From: Adineta vaga
Lineage: Eukaryota > Rotifera
NCBI GenBank assembly: GCA_021613535.1
Contig: CP075492.1
Span: 1-64,000, forward strand
DNA: 64,000 nucleotides
Direction: 5' to 3'
Under the pieces are notes generated by a model, which had not been told where the DNA came from, did no database searches, and saw nothing but the letters and a program-made list of their open reading frames with translations. A program made the position numbers and the translations under genes. The first letter of the stretch is position 1. Every line of letters begins with the position of its first letter. Shown piece after piece: positions 34,750 to 43,658 of this stretch.

Positions 34750-34821
34750 GTTCGGCGGGGCTGAGTTTTACAGCCCGATCTCACCGGGATCGAGTTCGGG
34801 TTTGGGACAGTCTCGCCGAAC
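34750..34821 (+). ncRNA. tRNA-sized structured segment, possible SINE head
   Basis: An 8-bp stem GTTCGGCG (34750-34757) / CGCCGAAC (34814-34821) closes a 72-nt segment. Inside are hairpins GGGCTG/CAGCCC (34758-34763, 34771-34776) and CGATC/GATCG with a 7-nt loop (34776-34792). A B-box-like GAGTTCGGGTT follows at about 34792. The layout recalls a tRNA, but loop position 33 is not T, no T-arm forms, and the arms overlap by one base. It is GC-rich against an AT-rich background. A tRNA-derived SINE head or another structured element is possible. Confidence 0.35.
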
Positions 34822-35460
34822 ACCAAGATTATATCCAAAATCTTGCGTTTCGCAAGCCTGATTAGTCCTGAATGTGGGCCGTGACGTCCCTGTGATAGTT
34901 GTCATATGTCAGCTGTTAGAGAACCTCATCGTAATGGTCGCTGCGACTAATATACTAAAATACTGTAGATTTGCTGAACCTTATGGCTGGATAGCAGCTT
35001 CAGCCCAGCACTGTGTCCTGTGGGCTTTCACGAAGTTTGCAGCCTTCCGCTTTTCTATGTCGCTGACTTTTTTTAGGTTAACGATACCCGTTTTATCCTT
35101 TGCCTCCAAGAAATCATTGCCTTTCTTGATATCTTTGATGTCGTTTGGATTTTTAATTCAGTGGATGTTGTTTTGTTTGGGGATTTAGGATTCAGAAATC
35201 TTCAAGACTTCGGAATCCGGATAGGTTTCTTTGTCAATGAAAATGAAACGTTATTTCGTTTGCTAATGCTTAAGCGTCCTTGTGAATACGACCGTGCTCT
35301 CCACTTAAAACATGCCTGTTATCAGCTTTTATCAATACTACTCAACGATATTTGTCGTATAAAATGGCAATGATATGGTCGATGTCATATAATTCTGAAT
35401 GAGTAAGCTCTCATAAAAAGAAGCAACTACAGTTTTTATGGAGATGATGGTGAGTGAGAG
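34822..35460. other. Higher-GC unassigned segment
   Basis: Plus-strand frames at 34874-35188 and 35161-35373 are open but match nothing I know and overlap each other. A hairpin CTTGCG/CGCAAG lies at about 34842-34857. Composition differs from the flanks, suggesting a retroposon body between the structured segment and the minus-strand hammerhead-like motif. Confidence 0.35.
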
Positions 35461-35510
35461 CAAACTAAGACGGATTTCGTCCTTGCTAGAAGGACTCATC
35501 GGGTAGTTTC
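35461..35510 (-). ncRNA. Degenerate hammerhead ribozyme on the minus strand
   Basis: On the minus strand: stem I AAACTA pairs with TAGTTT (with one mismatch next to the core), core CCGATGA (35496-35502; second base changed from the invariant T), stem II GTCC/GGAC (35492-35495, 35479-35482), a 9-nt loop TTCTAGCAA, GAAA (35475-35478), then TCCGTC. The core change and poor stem III predict weak or no cleavage. The loop is nearly that of the 11.0-kb motif, so both probably come from one element family. Confidence 0.5.
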
Positions 35511-35808
35511 GTTTTTACATATGTTCAAATGATTAGAAAATCACAACGAAATAACATAACATGAAATTTTAAGTACGGATCTCGAGAAAGAGTTGAATCC
35601 TAATTTGTAATAGATGGTTAGTAGATATTGATGTTTTATGGGTATGATAGTTAAAACTATTAAGAGAAGATGAAGAATTTTATTTGACCAAAGAGACTCT
35701 GCAATAAACAGGCCAACAAAGTGTGTATATGAAACAGTAAAAACGAGTAGAATATTTTTATGAGTTTTGTTTGTTGGTGATGATTTTGGATCATTTGTGT
35801 ATGGTTTC
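35511..35808. other. Spacer left of the LTR element
   Basis: AT-rich; no gene seen. The last five bases, GTTTC (35804-35808), are the target duplication of the LTR element. Confidence 0.6.
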
Positions 35809-36032
35809 TGTTAGGATCCGAACTAAAGAGTTGACGAAAAAAGGGAAGAGGAAGAAAGCGACACCCTTTTAGTTTCGATCTTCGACCACCTTTATTTCAG
35901 GTTAGAGAGATAACAACAACAACAACAAAAAACAAAAAACATATATATATAAAGTATAATCCAATAGAAAGAAAAACAACACAAGAAACGAAAGGATCGT
36001 CCATCTACTATAAATAGATGGCGATCCTGACA
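35809..36032 (-). repeat. 3' LTR
   Basis: 224 bp, the partner of 43376-43600. It differs by A/T and A/G substitutions and by indels in A or TA runs. Confidence 0.96.
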
Positions 36033-36047
36033 CCTCCTCCCACCACC
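36033..36047 (-). promoter_or_regulatory. Polypurine tract
   Basis: GGTGGTGGGAGGAGG on the minus strand directly precedes the 3' LTR, the normal place for second-strand priming. Confidence 0.85.
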
Positions 36048-36099
36048 AGGTTCACAAAAATAGATTCATTGGCAGCAACTTGTCATATAAATATTGATC

Positions 36100-37545
36100 T
36101 TATTCTGATTTAAGACCCACATAAAGAATTGAATTGACAATGTTGATATTCTTGAAATTGATATGACATTGTCGAAGGATTTGTTTTGCCGCTTTATCAC
36201 CAATATTTGCTGGACGTTGTATTTCATAAATATATCTATTTCGACGATGACGTTGACTACTGTTGGTATTTCTTCTTTTTTGTGCAGCTTCTGATCGACG
36301 CTTTCTTCGCTTTGCTGGACGAGATGGATAGTTGTTTGTATCAGGTTCAGCATTTCCAACTTGATCAACTTGTGGAACATCATTTGCATCTATGATTTGT
36401 TCATCGACATGTTCAGAATCTGTAACTAATGTAACCACTGGTAGAATAACAATTGTTGATGTAGATGATTGCATGGACGAAGATAAGTTATTTTCTTCTT
36501 GTTCTTGTTCTTGTTCTGGTTCTTCATCTTCAACAGGTTTCGGTGAGGTTAGACGACGTTCATATGTTTCATGAACAGCCATCATATCCTCACTATCTTC
36601 TTCAGCATCATCATCACCAAACAACGCATCATAACTTGATTTTAAATTGACTGAAGCAGAAAAAGATAACGAGAAGACGTAATTTTCTTTTAAATACAAA
36701 AAATACTTCCCTAAAGATAAACCAGCACATGGAACAGCAGATTCATGCATGAACAACACGATTTGAACGAGTGCGAGAACATCATTCACTGCATAATCGA
36801 TCATGCGATTTCGACGAGATAAAGATATATGTGGATCTTTGTTTGTTAATCGATTGTCGAGACCAATAGACCACGTGCAAAGTGTTTCTCTCTTCGATAA
36901 ATATTGTTCGAATAGATAACAGACAGCGTCTTGGATGCTCCATAGATTTCCTGTAACCATCTTCTGTTCATTTAATAAATGTGCCGGCATTAATAACAAG
37001 GGATCATATGCTGGTGCATGAATTTGTATACCATCGATATGATCATCATCATCTACCATTTGAGAATTGATCCAATCATTAAACCAACGTGTAAAGACAC
37101 ACTGGACATTATGTAATGTACCAAGGATTGGAAATGAGAATAAGGAAAATTGTAAATATGGTGTTAATTCTTGTAATGGATCACCCCAACAATAAAGATG
37201 ACAATCTTGACGAAATATAAGTTCAAATAATTGTCGAAACTTGTGAAACGATGATGATGATGATGATGGAAGGAATTTTGTTTCAAGGATAATTACTGGA
37301 ACTGGTTCTTGTTGTAATGAGATAAATGATATCTGAATAAGTGATGGATTGTTGGTAAATTTATCACCTTCCGTGTCCATACAGAAATGTTTTGTTTCTT
37401 TGGCAACTCGAATGAGATGATCCAATTGAACAAGTGTTGAGCATGAGTTTAAGAAAATTAGATAAGATAATTGGGAAGATTTATATGCTGGAAATAATTC
37501 AGCGTATAATTTTTCTTTAGCAACTTTCTTTCGATGATGTTTCAT
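36100..37545 (-). CDS. DEDDy 3'-5' exonuclease, ORF3 of the Gypsy element
   Basis: 481 aa in the place where retroviruses carry env. Exo I: FCMDTEGDK (D57, E59). Exo II: CWGDPLQEL (D122). Exo III: YAVNDVLAL (Y251, D255), the DEDDy signature of RNase D/WRN-type nucleases acting on RNA or single-stranded DNA 3' ends. A long acidic linker (about residues 310-350) leads to a basic C-terminal domain (PAKRRKRRSEAAQKRRN, then KQILRQCHINFKNINIVNS). No membrane segment is present, so it is not an envelope protein. Family knowledge: such ORF3s are shared by bdelloid LTR elements and some Athena PLEs. It may process cDNA or RNA ends during integration; that role is inference. Confidence 0.88.
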   Translation of the reverse strand: MKHHRKKVAKEKLYAELFPAYKSSQLSYLIFLNSCSTLVQLDHLIRVAKETKHFCMDTEGDKFTNNPSLIQISFISLQQEPVPVIILETKFLPSSSSSSFHKFRQLFELIFRQDCHLYCWGDPLQELTPYLQFSLFSFPILGTLHNVQCVFTRWFNDWINSQMVDDDDHIDGIQIHAPAYDPLLLMPAHLLNEQKMVTGNLWSIQDAVCYLFEQYLSKRETLCTWSIGLDNRLTNKDPHISLSRRNRMIDYAVNDVLALVQIVLFMHESAVPCAGLSLGKYFLYLKENYVFSLSFSASVNLKSSYDALFGDDDAEEDSEDMMAVHETYERRLTSPKPVEDEEPEQEQEQEENNLSSSMQSSTSTIVILPVVTLVTDSEHVDEQIIDANDVPQVDQVGNAEPDTNNYPSRPAKRRKRRSEAAQKRRNTNSSQRHRRNRYIYEIQRPANIGDKAAKQILRQCHINFKNINIVNSILYVGLKSE

Positions 37546-38279
37546 AATACTTTCAACATTGATAGTTTAACTAATCAAGGTTAATAGATAAATAACATTC
37601 AACACTTATGATCAACACTTAAATGTGATTTGAATTCAATGAAGAAGAATTTTATAGAGAATAATAATGAGATATATAAAGATGAATTTGATAAATACTA
37701 ATCAAATGTAAATCAATGGTGAAAAATCAATAGCTATGGATATTATAACCACTAATATTGATACTAATTTAATAAAACCACGTAAGTATTGATGCTATTT
37801 GAAAATAAAATCAGATGCTCGTTGAATAAAAAACCAGGTGAACGTTAGACAACAAATTGAAGTTAAATGACCAACACCACGTACTGACTAATGAACCACG
37901 TAATGCAGCAACAATAATACCTCCACTTGATGTATCAACAGCAACGACAAGACAATTTCTAAAATAATATTTAAAAAATAGATGTGACTAGATCAACCAT
38001 AATCGAACATATCGAGACAAAAAATAAATAATAAGAAACAATAAATAATGACCAATGGCTACGCAGTGACCAATGAATGAACACCTTTAAAATAAATAAA
38101 CTTCAATGAATTATAATAAAAGATGGCGTAATAATCGGTACTATAGTCCATAGAATACTTGACCAATGCTCATAAAAAATATGAATAGAATGAACATTAT
38201 ATAAAACATCAAAATAATAAAGGGAATAAAACAGGAAAAGAAAACGAATAACGTAATAACTTAAATTCATAAGATTTTT
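37546..38279 (-). other. Gap between pol and ORF3, with a coding-looking patch
   Basis: About 730 bp. Near 37963-37860 on the minus strand an acceptor-like TTTTAG precedes an open stretch reading CLVVAVDTSSGGIIVAALRG. It has the look of protein sequence but no partner exon is found. The rest is AT-rich. Confidence 0.35.
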
Positions 38280-38906
38280 CTAACAAGTTGAACATGACCT
38301 TAATTGAGACACATGTACTTGGTAGATTTGATCATTAAAACCATCCTTAATCCAGTAAGTGGGATGTTGAACTTGAACAACTATCATTGGATCAGAATAA
38401 ATTGATGATAATTTTGTACGTGATGTTGAAAGTTTTTTCAATACACGATCACCAACATTAAATTGAGGATTAGGACGATGAACATCATAATTTGTTTTAT
38501 AATATTGTTGATGTTTAACGATGTTTTCTCTTGCATGACGATGATATAATGTTAAGGTTCTTTTGAAGAATTGAAAATAATCATTTGGTTTGGAAAATTC
38601 ATATGCAGCAATAGGTGGATCAGGTGGAAGATTTGGTTGACGTCCGAATTGTAATTGATAAGGTGAAAATTCAGTTGTAGCATGTTGACCGGTGTTGTAC
38701 GCAAATACGATTGATTCTAAATGGATGTCCCAATCATTCATGTGCACGTTTGTGACCTTTGCTAACTGACGTTCAAATGTAGCATTAAAACGTTCAATAG
38801 CACCATTTGTCTGTGGGTGATATGGAGTGGATTTGATATGATGACACCCTAATATTGTAGTAAATGCATCGGCTAATTGATTATTGAATGGTGTTCCTTG
38901 ATCCGA
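38280..38906 (-). pseudogene. Integrase C-terminal part after the nonsense codon
   Basis: The pol frame continues without shift after the TAA: SDQGTPF carries the second catalytic Asp, HPQTNGAIERFN the catalytic Glu, followed by LVI-type C-terminal residues ending at 38280. One base change created the stop; otherwise the domain looks sound. Confidence 0.9.
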
Positions 38907-41900
38907 TTAGATTTGACGTGGTACACCATAAATGCAAATATAATGTTTGTATAAAATTTCCGCTGTTGTTTGTGCATTCTGTTTTTCAACTGGAATTGCA
39001 ATCACCCATTTAGTAAAATAATCTGTAATAGCCAACACATATTTATTGCCTTGTGATGTTGTGGGAAAAGGTCCTGAATAATCTAAACCTATCATTTGAA
39101 ATGGGCCACTAGGAGATTCAATTGGATGAAGAAAACCATATGATTTATGACGTGCAAAATTGAATTTTTGACATTGTAAACATGAATGAAGATAATTTTT
39201 TATTGTATCTTTCATATTTGGCCACCAATAACGATCTTTCAAATTATTATACGTCCGACGAAAACCAAAATGACCAGCCCATGATGACGCATGATAAACT
39301 TCGACCACTTGAGCAACTAATAATAATGGTATATAAATTAATTTTAGATTTGCAATACCACGTTTGATTATTTTATAAAGAATATCGTCCTTCAATTCAA
39401 ATGAACACTTGGATGACTCTTGTTGTAATTTACGAATCTGTTCTTGATAAAATGAATCTTGTTTTTGAGTATCACCAATCTTGGCGACATCAAACACATG
39501 ACCATCCACTCGTGGCGGATGATCATTCACTACCAAAGATTGATCTACTACTGGTTCAATATTGACAACATCCGACAAAGCTACTTTGGCCTTTGCTTGA
39601 GCTCTTGTAGTTACAGCAACGAACGATGAAATACCAGGAATTACACCAAAATCTTCTTCAATAAAATCATCGTCATCTTCAACTTGACGAGGATACCTGG
39701 AGAGATAATCAGCCATACAATTACATTTGCCTGATAAATGATGAATTTGTTTGATATTGTATTGTTGTAAAATCAGTAATATACGATCAACACGACGATT
39801 ATTGGAAGATTTTAACTGCATATCACGTAATGGACAATGATCTGTATATATAGTAAATTCGCGTCCTAATAAATATAATTTCATACGTAAAACACAGTAA
39901 TAAATGGCTAATACCTCTTTCTCAATTGTAGGCCATTTACGTTGAGATTTTGGTAACATTTGTGAATGAAAATAAATATTTTTCCTTTGACCATCTTCAT
40001 CTTCTTGAAACAAAACACCACCAATACAATTATCCGAAGCATCAATTTCTAATGTTAAAGATAATTTATCATCAGGATAGATAAGAAATAGTGGTTCAGT
40101 GATAAGAGCATCTTTTAATTTGTCGAAAGCATCACGTTGAAATTGATCCCAATGAAACTTGTTTTTATTTGCTTTTGTTAAATTTGTAACTGCTAATATA
40201 GGTGCAGCTATTTGAGCATAATTCTTGATAAAATTCCTATACCACCCAATCGACCCAATAAATGCATTTGCTTGATGTAATGAAATGGGTTGTGGGAGAG
40301 ATAAAAATTTTTCAATGCGTTCTTGAAGTGGACGTACACCATCATTACTAATTGTATGACCTAAATAATCGATGTTGGTGCGAAATACTTCACATTTCGG
40401 TGGATTAAGTTGAAATTTGTGTTTGTTGAGAATAGCCAAAACTTGATTGACATGTTGTAAATGTTGATCGAAATTATCCGAGTAAATTAATATATCATCT
40501 AAATAAACGATGCTAAATTTTTTGCATGGAAGTAATAAACTTGACATAATACGTTGAAATGATGGTGGACTATTTTTAAGCCCTTGTGCCAAAACGTTGA
40601 ATTCGAATAAACCATGAGTTGTGATAAATGCCGTTTTGTGTTTGTCATCTTCTTTAATTGGAATTTGAAAGTAGCCCGACTTGAGATCTAATTTTGAATA
40701 ATAGCGACGACCACCAACCATTTGAATTGCTTGTTCAAGATTAGGTAATGGATAATTATCTTGAACGGTGATATTGTTGAGCTTCCGATAATCGACGATA
40801 AATCTGTAAGTACCATCACGTTTTTTGATTAATAAAATTGGAGCTGAGTATTGAGAGAATGATGGCCGAATTTGTTGATTTTTCAACATTTGTTGAATAA
40901 TATCAAAAGTAGCATTTTGTTTTTCAATGGTTTGTGGATAAGGTCGAGACGTTGTTGGAGGTTTATCTTCAGTACAAATGACATGTGGTGTATCTGTTTC
41001 GGCAATGGTTATTGTTGTTGTATCAAATAATCGATGATGTTTTTTAAAAATCTTCCATGCTTCAGTTAATCCTTTTTGATTATCAAGATGAGTTAGGAGA
41101 GAACGGATGTTGTTTTCGCTTGTTGATGTTAATAATTTTGATTGATCTTCATCGATGGAAAATCTTGTTTGAGGATCGAAAATTGTAGATACAAATTCAG
41201 TTTCATAATACGGTGTCATTTCACCAACAATTTCTTGATAAATCAGCTGTTGATTTTCCATGGAAGAATTGTACATATAAATAGTTGCTACATGATCCAC
41301 CACTGGAACTATTGCATGTGCAGCTATTAATCCTTTTCTTTTCAACGTATCTGCAGGTGAAAATAACATATGTCCAGACGAAATTTGGGAAATAACTTGT
41401 ATTGATTTTTCTTGATTTGGATAAAAAGATGTAAATGTATTTGTTCGACAAGGTACTCGACTATCTTGTATTGTATTTTCCATTGGCATATCAATAATAA
41501 TATCCTGAATATGGACTTGAACTTGTTTTTCTTTGTTGTTGAGACTAACGTAATATTTATTGATATAATCCATTCCTAATAAACAATCCACGCATAAGGT
41601 ATCAACAACACCAGCAACAATACTAGTACTTGATTTATCAAATTCGATGAATATTTTTGTTGTACCAAGAATATTAAATGTTGAACTACCATCGGCCATT
41701 AAATATGATTGTTGTCTAAGTTGTATATTAACATGATTTGTTTGTTCGAGAATAGATTTTTTGATAAAAGATTTAGATGAACCAGTATCGAACATAATTT
41801 TTGTAATAACTTGATTGACTTTTGCAAGGATGAAGATAGGTGATGGATTTAATGAACGAGTAGGAGCATCACCATCAATCGATGATCCTACTGTTGAAAA

Positions 41901-41909
41901 TACGGACAC
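38907..41909 (-). CDS. pol: Pol polyprotein: protease, RT, RNase H, start of integrase
   Basis: 1,000 codons open in a frame different from gag, with no ATG at the start, which fits a frameshift fusion. The aspartic protease has the DTGSS motif near residue 41. RT has DYRKLN, KLDLKSGYFQI and the catalytic YLDD (about residue 470). RNase H has IDASD and YTDH. The integrase begins with an HHCC zinc finger (H near GHFG, CLQC) and the first catalytic Asp in LDYSGPF. A TAA at 38907-38909 stops the frame just before the SDQGT motif that holds the second catalytic Asp. No dUTPase or chromodomain is seen. Domain order is that of Ty3/Gypsy elements. Confidence 0.93.
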   Translation of the reverse strand: MSVFSTVGSSIDGDAPTRSLNPSPIFILAKVNQVITKIMFDTGSSKSFIKKSILEQTNHVNIQLRQQSYLMADGSSTFNILGTTKIFIEFDKSSTSIVAGVVDTLCVDCLLGMDYINKYYVSLNNKEKQVQVHIQDIIIDMPMENTIQDSRVPCRTNTFTSFYPNQEKSIQVISQISSGHMLFSPADTLKRKGLIAAHAIVPVVDHVATIYMYNSSMENQQLIYQEIVGEMTPYYETEFVSTIFDPQTRFSIDEDQSKLLTSTSENNIRSLLTHLDNQKGLTEAWKIFKKHHRLFDTTTITIAETDTPHVICTEDKPPTTSRPYPQTIEKQNATFDIIQQMLKNQQIRPSFSQYSAPILLIKKRDGTYRFIVDYRKLNNITVQDNYPLPNLEQAIQMVGGRRYYSKLDLKSGYFQIPIKEDDKHKTAFITTHGLFEFNVLAQGLKNSPPSFQRIMSSLLLPCKKFSIVYLDDILIYSDNFDQHLQHVNQVLAILNKHKFQLNPPKCEVFRTNIDYLGHTISNDGVRPLQERIEKFLSLPQPISLHQANAFIGSIGWYRNFIKNYAQIAAPILAVTNLTKANKNKFHWDQFQRDAFDKLKDALITEPLFLIYPDDKLSLTLEIDASDNCIGGVLFQEDEDGQRKNIYFHSQMLPKSQRKWPTIEKEVLAIYYCVLRMKLYLLGREFTIYTDHCPLRDMQLKSSNNRRVDRILLILQQYNIKQIHHLSGKCNCMADYLSRYPRQVEDDDDFIEEDFGVIPGISSFVAVTTRAQAKAKVALSDVVNIEPVVDQSLVVNDHPPRVDGHVFDVAKIGDTQKQDSFYQEQIRKLQQESSKCSFELKDDILYKIIKRGIANLKLIYIPLLLVAQVVEVYHASSWAGHFGFRRTYNNLKDRYWWPNMKDTIKNYLHSCLQCQKFNFARHKSYGFLHPIESPSGPFQMIGLDYSGPFPTTSQGNKYVLAITDYFTKWVIAIPVEKQNAQTTAEILYKHYICIYGVPRQI

Positions 41910-43240
41910 TGTTTGAAGAAATGATCAGTGCCATCACATCTATAACATCGGTATGGAGGTTTTGGTACACGATTAGTTTGTTGTTGTTGAGTTAGTGGTT
42001 TGTTAATTGTTGGTACCCTGTTGTTCATTTGTGGTTGATTTGGATAATTTCGATATGAATTTTGTGGTTGAGCTGGTGTATTATCAAATGTTGAATGTTG
42101 TTGAAATGCTTCACCAATACTTTGTTGCTCATCAAGTGATTTCAATTCTTCGATTTTTTGTGCATATTCCAAAAATGATTCTGTTGTTTTTGGATTTTTC
42201 AATAATATATCAAAACGTAAAGATGTTTTTAATCCATCTTTTAAATATTGCAGTTTAGTTGCTTCATCCATCGTTGGGTTTGCTTCTTTACATAATTTCA
42301 TAATTTCGAAATAATACTGTCGAACATCTTGATTTAAACTTTGTTGATATTGTCTCAATCGATTAAATGCAATATCACGTTTTCCCGACGATTCAAACGT
42401 CTCAATTAATTTTCGGACAAATAATGACCACGATGGAAATAAATGATAATTATCGAAAAACCAATCTTTCACATCAGCTTCTAAACAAGAAGGAATAAAA
42501 AATAATTTATCCATATCTGACAGCTTCAACAAATGCATTGTTTGATTCACTTCACGTAACCATTTCGAAACATTTTGTTTTGATCGACCTGAAAATTTTG
42601 GTAATTTCTCGATATGGCTGAGTAATAACTGATTTCGCAATGAACTAAATACATCATCTTGAGTAACATTCGGTGTGATTAATTGTTGTTGACTTAATAT
42701 AAAATCGTTGGATAAAGGTTTTGTATCATCAGTTTTTTCAGAAGAAAAACGTTGTAGAAATAACTTTGCAAATGAAGTGAATGTTATTAAATTTGCTTCG
42801 TTATATATATACCAAATAAACGCTGCGCCCGTTAACACACCAGGTACAAAGTTCATTCGATCATTTATGTTAATTTGTAATAGATTGAATTTTTCAAATA
42901 AACCTTTAAACCATTGTTCAGCGTCACCTGAACCATCAAATTTCGGTGTTGATTGTAGTTGTTCTTGGATGATTGAATGATGTGTTCCCTGCGAGTGAGC
43001 CATGACTTGATCATTTAATTCATGACCAGCCACAAACTCCTCCTCATCAAGCTTTGTTTCATTTGATGGTTCAACTGATTTTTCTAACTCCGTTAGATTA
43101 TTTCCATTTGACATTTTCTTTTTTGTTGATGGTTTAGTTTCTTTAATATACTGTAGATCATCAATTTTTGTCTGTGAGAAATCAATTGTAGATCGAGTTG
43201 TTTTAATGTTCATTAATGTAACGATCTGCTCACTTGCCAC
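41888..43240 (-). CDS. gag: Gag protein of the Gypsy element
   Basis: 450 aa. A helical capsid-like region (about residues 90-370, including WFKGLFEKFNLLQ and a retrotransposon-gag segment with RLRQYQQSLNQDVRQYYFEI) leads to a basic and Pro/Gln-rich stretch and one CCHC zinc knuckle (CX2CX4HX4C, CYRCDGTDHFFKQC) near the C-terminus. It packages the element RNA in cytoplasmic particles. The ORF is intact. It overlaps pol by about 20 bases in another frame, so pol probably needs a -1 shift. Confidence 0.92.
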   Translation of the reverse strand: MASEQIVTLMNIKTTRSTIDFSQTKIDDLQYIKETKPSTKKKMSNGNNLTELEKSVEPSNETKLDEEEFVAGHELNDQVMAHSQGTHHSIIQEQLQSTPKFDGSGDAEQWFKGLFEKFNLLQININDRMNFVPGVLTGAAFIWYIYNEANLITFTSFAKLFLQRFSSEKTDDTKPLSNDFILSQQQLITPNVTQDDVFSSLRNQLLLSHIEKLPKFSGRSKQNVSKWLREVNQTMHLLKLSDMDKLFFIPSCLEADVKDWFFDNYHLFPSWSLFVRKLIETFESSGKRDIAFNRLRQYQQSLNQDVRQYYFEIMKLCKEANPTMDEATKLQYLKDGLKTSLRFDILLKNPKTTESFLEYAQKIEELKSLDEQQSIGEAFQQHSTFDNTPAQPQNSYRNYPNQPQMNNRVPTINKPLTQQQQTNRVPKPPYRCYRCDGTDHFFKQCPYFQQ

Positions 43241-43357
43241 GCGGATTTTTGTAATAAAGTTGTTTGCAAAAATAGGAAAAGAAATAAAATAAACAAATTT
43301 TTAACAAAGTAAAGAAGAAAAGAAAAAAAAATAAAAAAATAAAAAAATAAATAAATA

Positions 43358-43374
43358 CACCGGCTAGTGCACCA
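43358..43374 (-). promoter_or_regulatory. Primer binding site
   Basis: TGGTGCACTAGCCGGTG begins one base after the 5' LTR; TGG matches the CCA end of a tRNA. I cannot name the tRNA. Confidence 0.8.
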
Positions 43375-43375
43375 T

Positions 43376-43600
43376 TGTTAGGATCCGAACTAAAGTGTTG
43401 ACGAAAAAAGGGAAGAGGAAGAAAGCGACACCCTTTTAAGTTTCGGTCTTCGACCACCTTTATTTCAGGTTAGAGAGATAACAACAACAACAACAAAAAA
43501 CAAAAAAAACATATATATAAAGTATAATCCAATAGAAAGAAAAACAACACAAGAAACGAAAGGATCGTCCATCTACTATAAATAGATGGCGATCCTGACA
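43376..43600 (-). repeat. 5' LTR
   Basis: 225 bp with TGTCAGGATC and GGATCCTAACA ends on the minus strand. It holds a short hairpin (CCATCTA...TAGATGG). It is nearly identical to the 3' LTR. Confidence 0.96.
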
Positions 43601-43658
43601 GTTTCTATTGTTTGCTGAGGATGAGGATGATAGTGAAGATGAAGAGTGTGAAGTGAAA

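Larger units (their letters stand above)
35809..43600 (-). mobile_element. Complete Gypsy-type LTR retrotransposon with an exonuclease ORF3
   Basis: A 7,792-bp element on the minus strand: 5' LTR at 43376-43600, 3' LTR at 35809-36032, and GTTTC duplicated on both sides (35804-35808, 43601-43605). The order is LTR, PBS, gag, pol (protease, RT, RNase H, integrase), a gap, a DEDDy-exonuclease ORF3, PPT, LTR. The LTRs differ by about two substitutions and three short indels, so insertion is fairly recent. The integrase has one in-frame stop, so the copy is probably defective alone. DEDDy-type ORF3s are established in several bdelloid LTR lineages and in some Athena PLEs. Confidence 0.97.

Noticed and set aside
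34822-34890. A further hammerhead-like match (CTGATTAGTCC ... GTGACGTC) near 34858-34890
   Set aside because: Two invariant core positions are changed and no stem I forms. Too weak to call.
34874-35373. Two overlapping plus-strand ORFs in the higher-GC segment
   Set aside because: Unusual hydrophobic composition, no recognisable motif, mutual overlap; likely chance frames.
36100-37545. ORF3 of the LTR element as an envelope gene
   Set aside because: No signal peptide or membrane segment; DEDDy exonuclease residues explain it.
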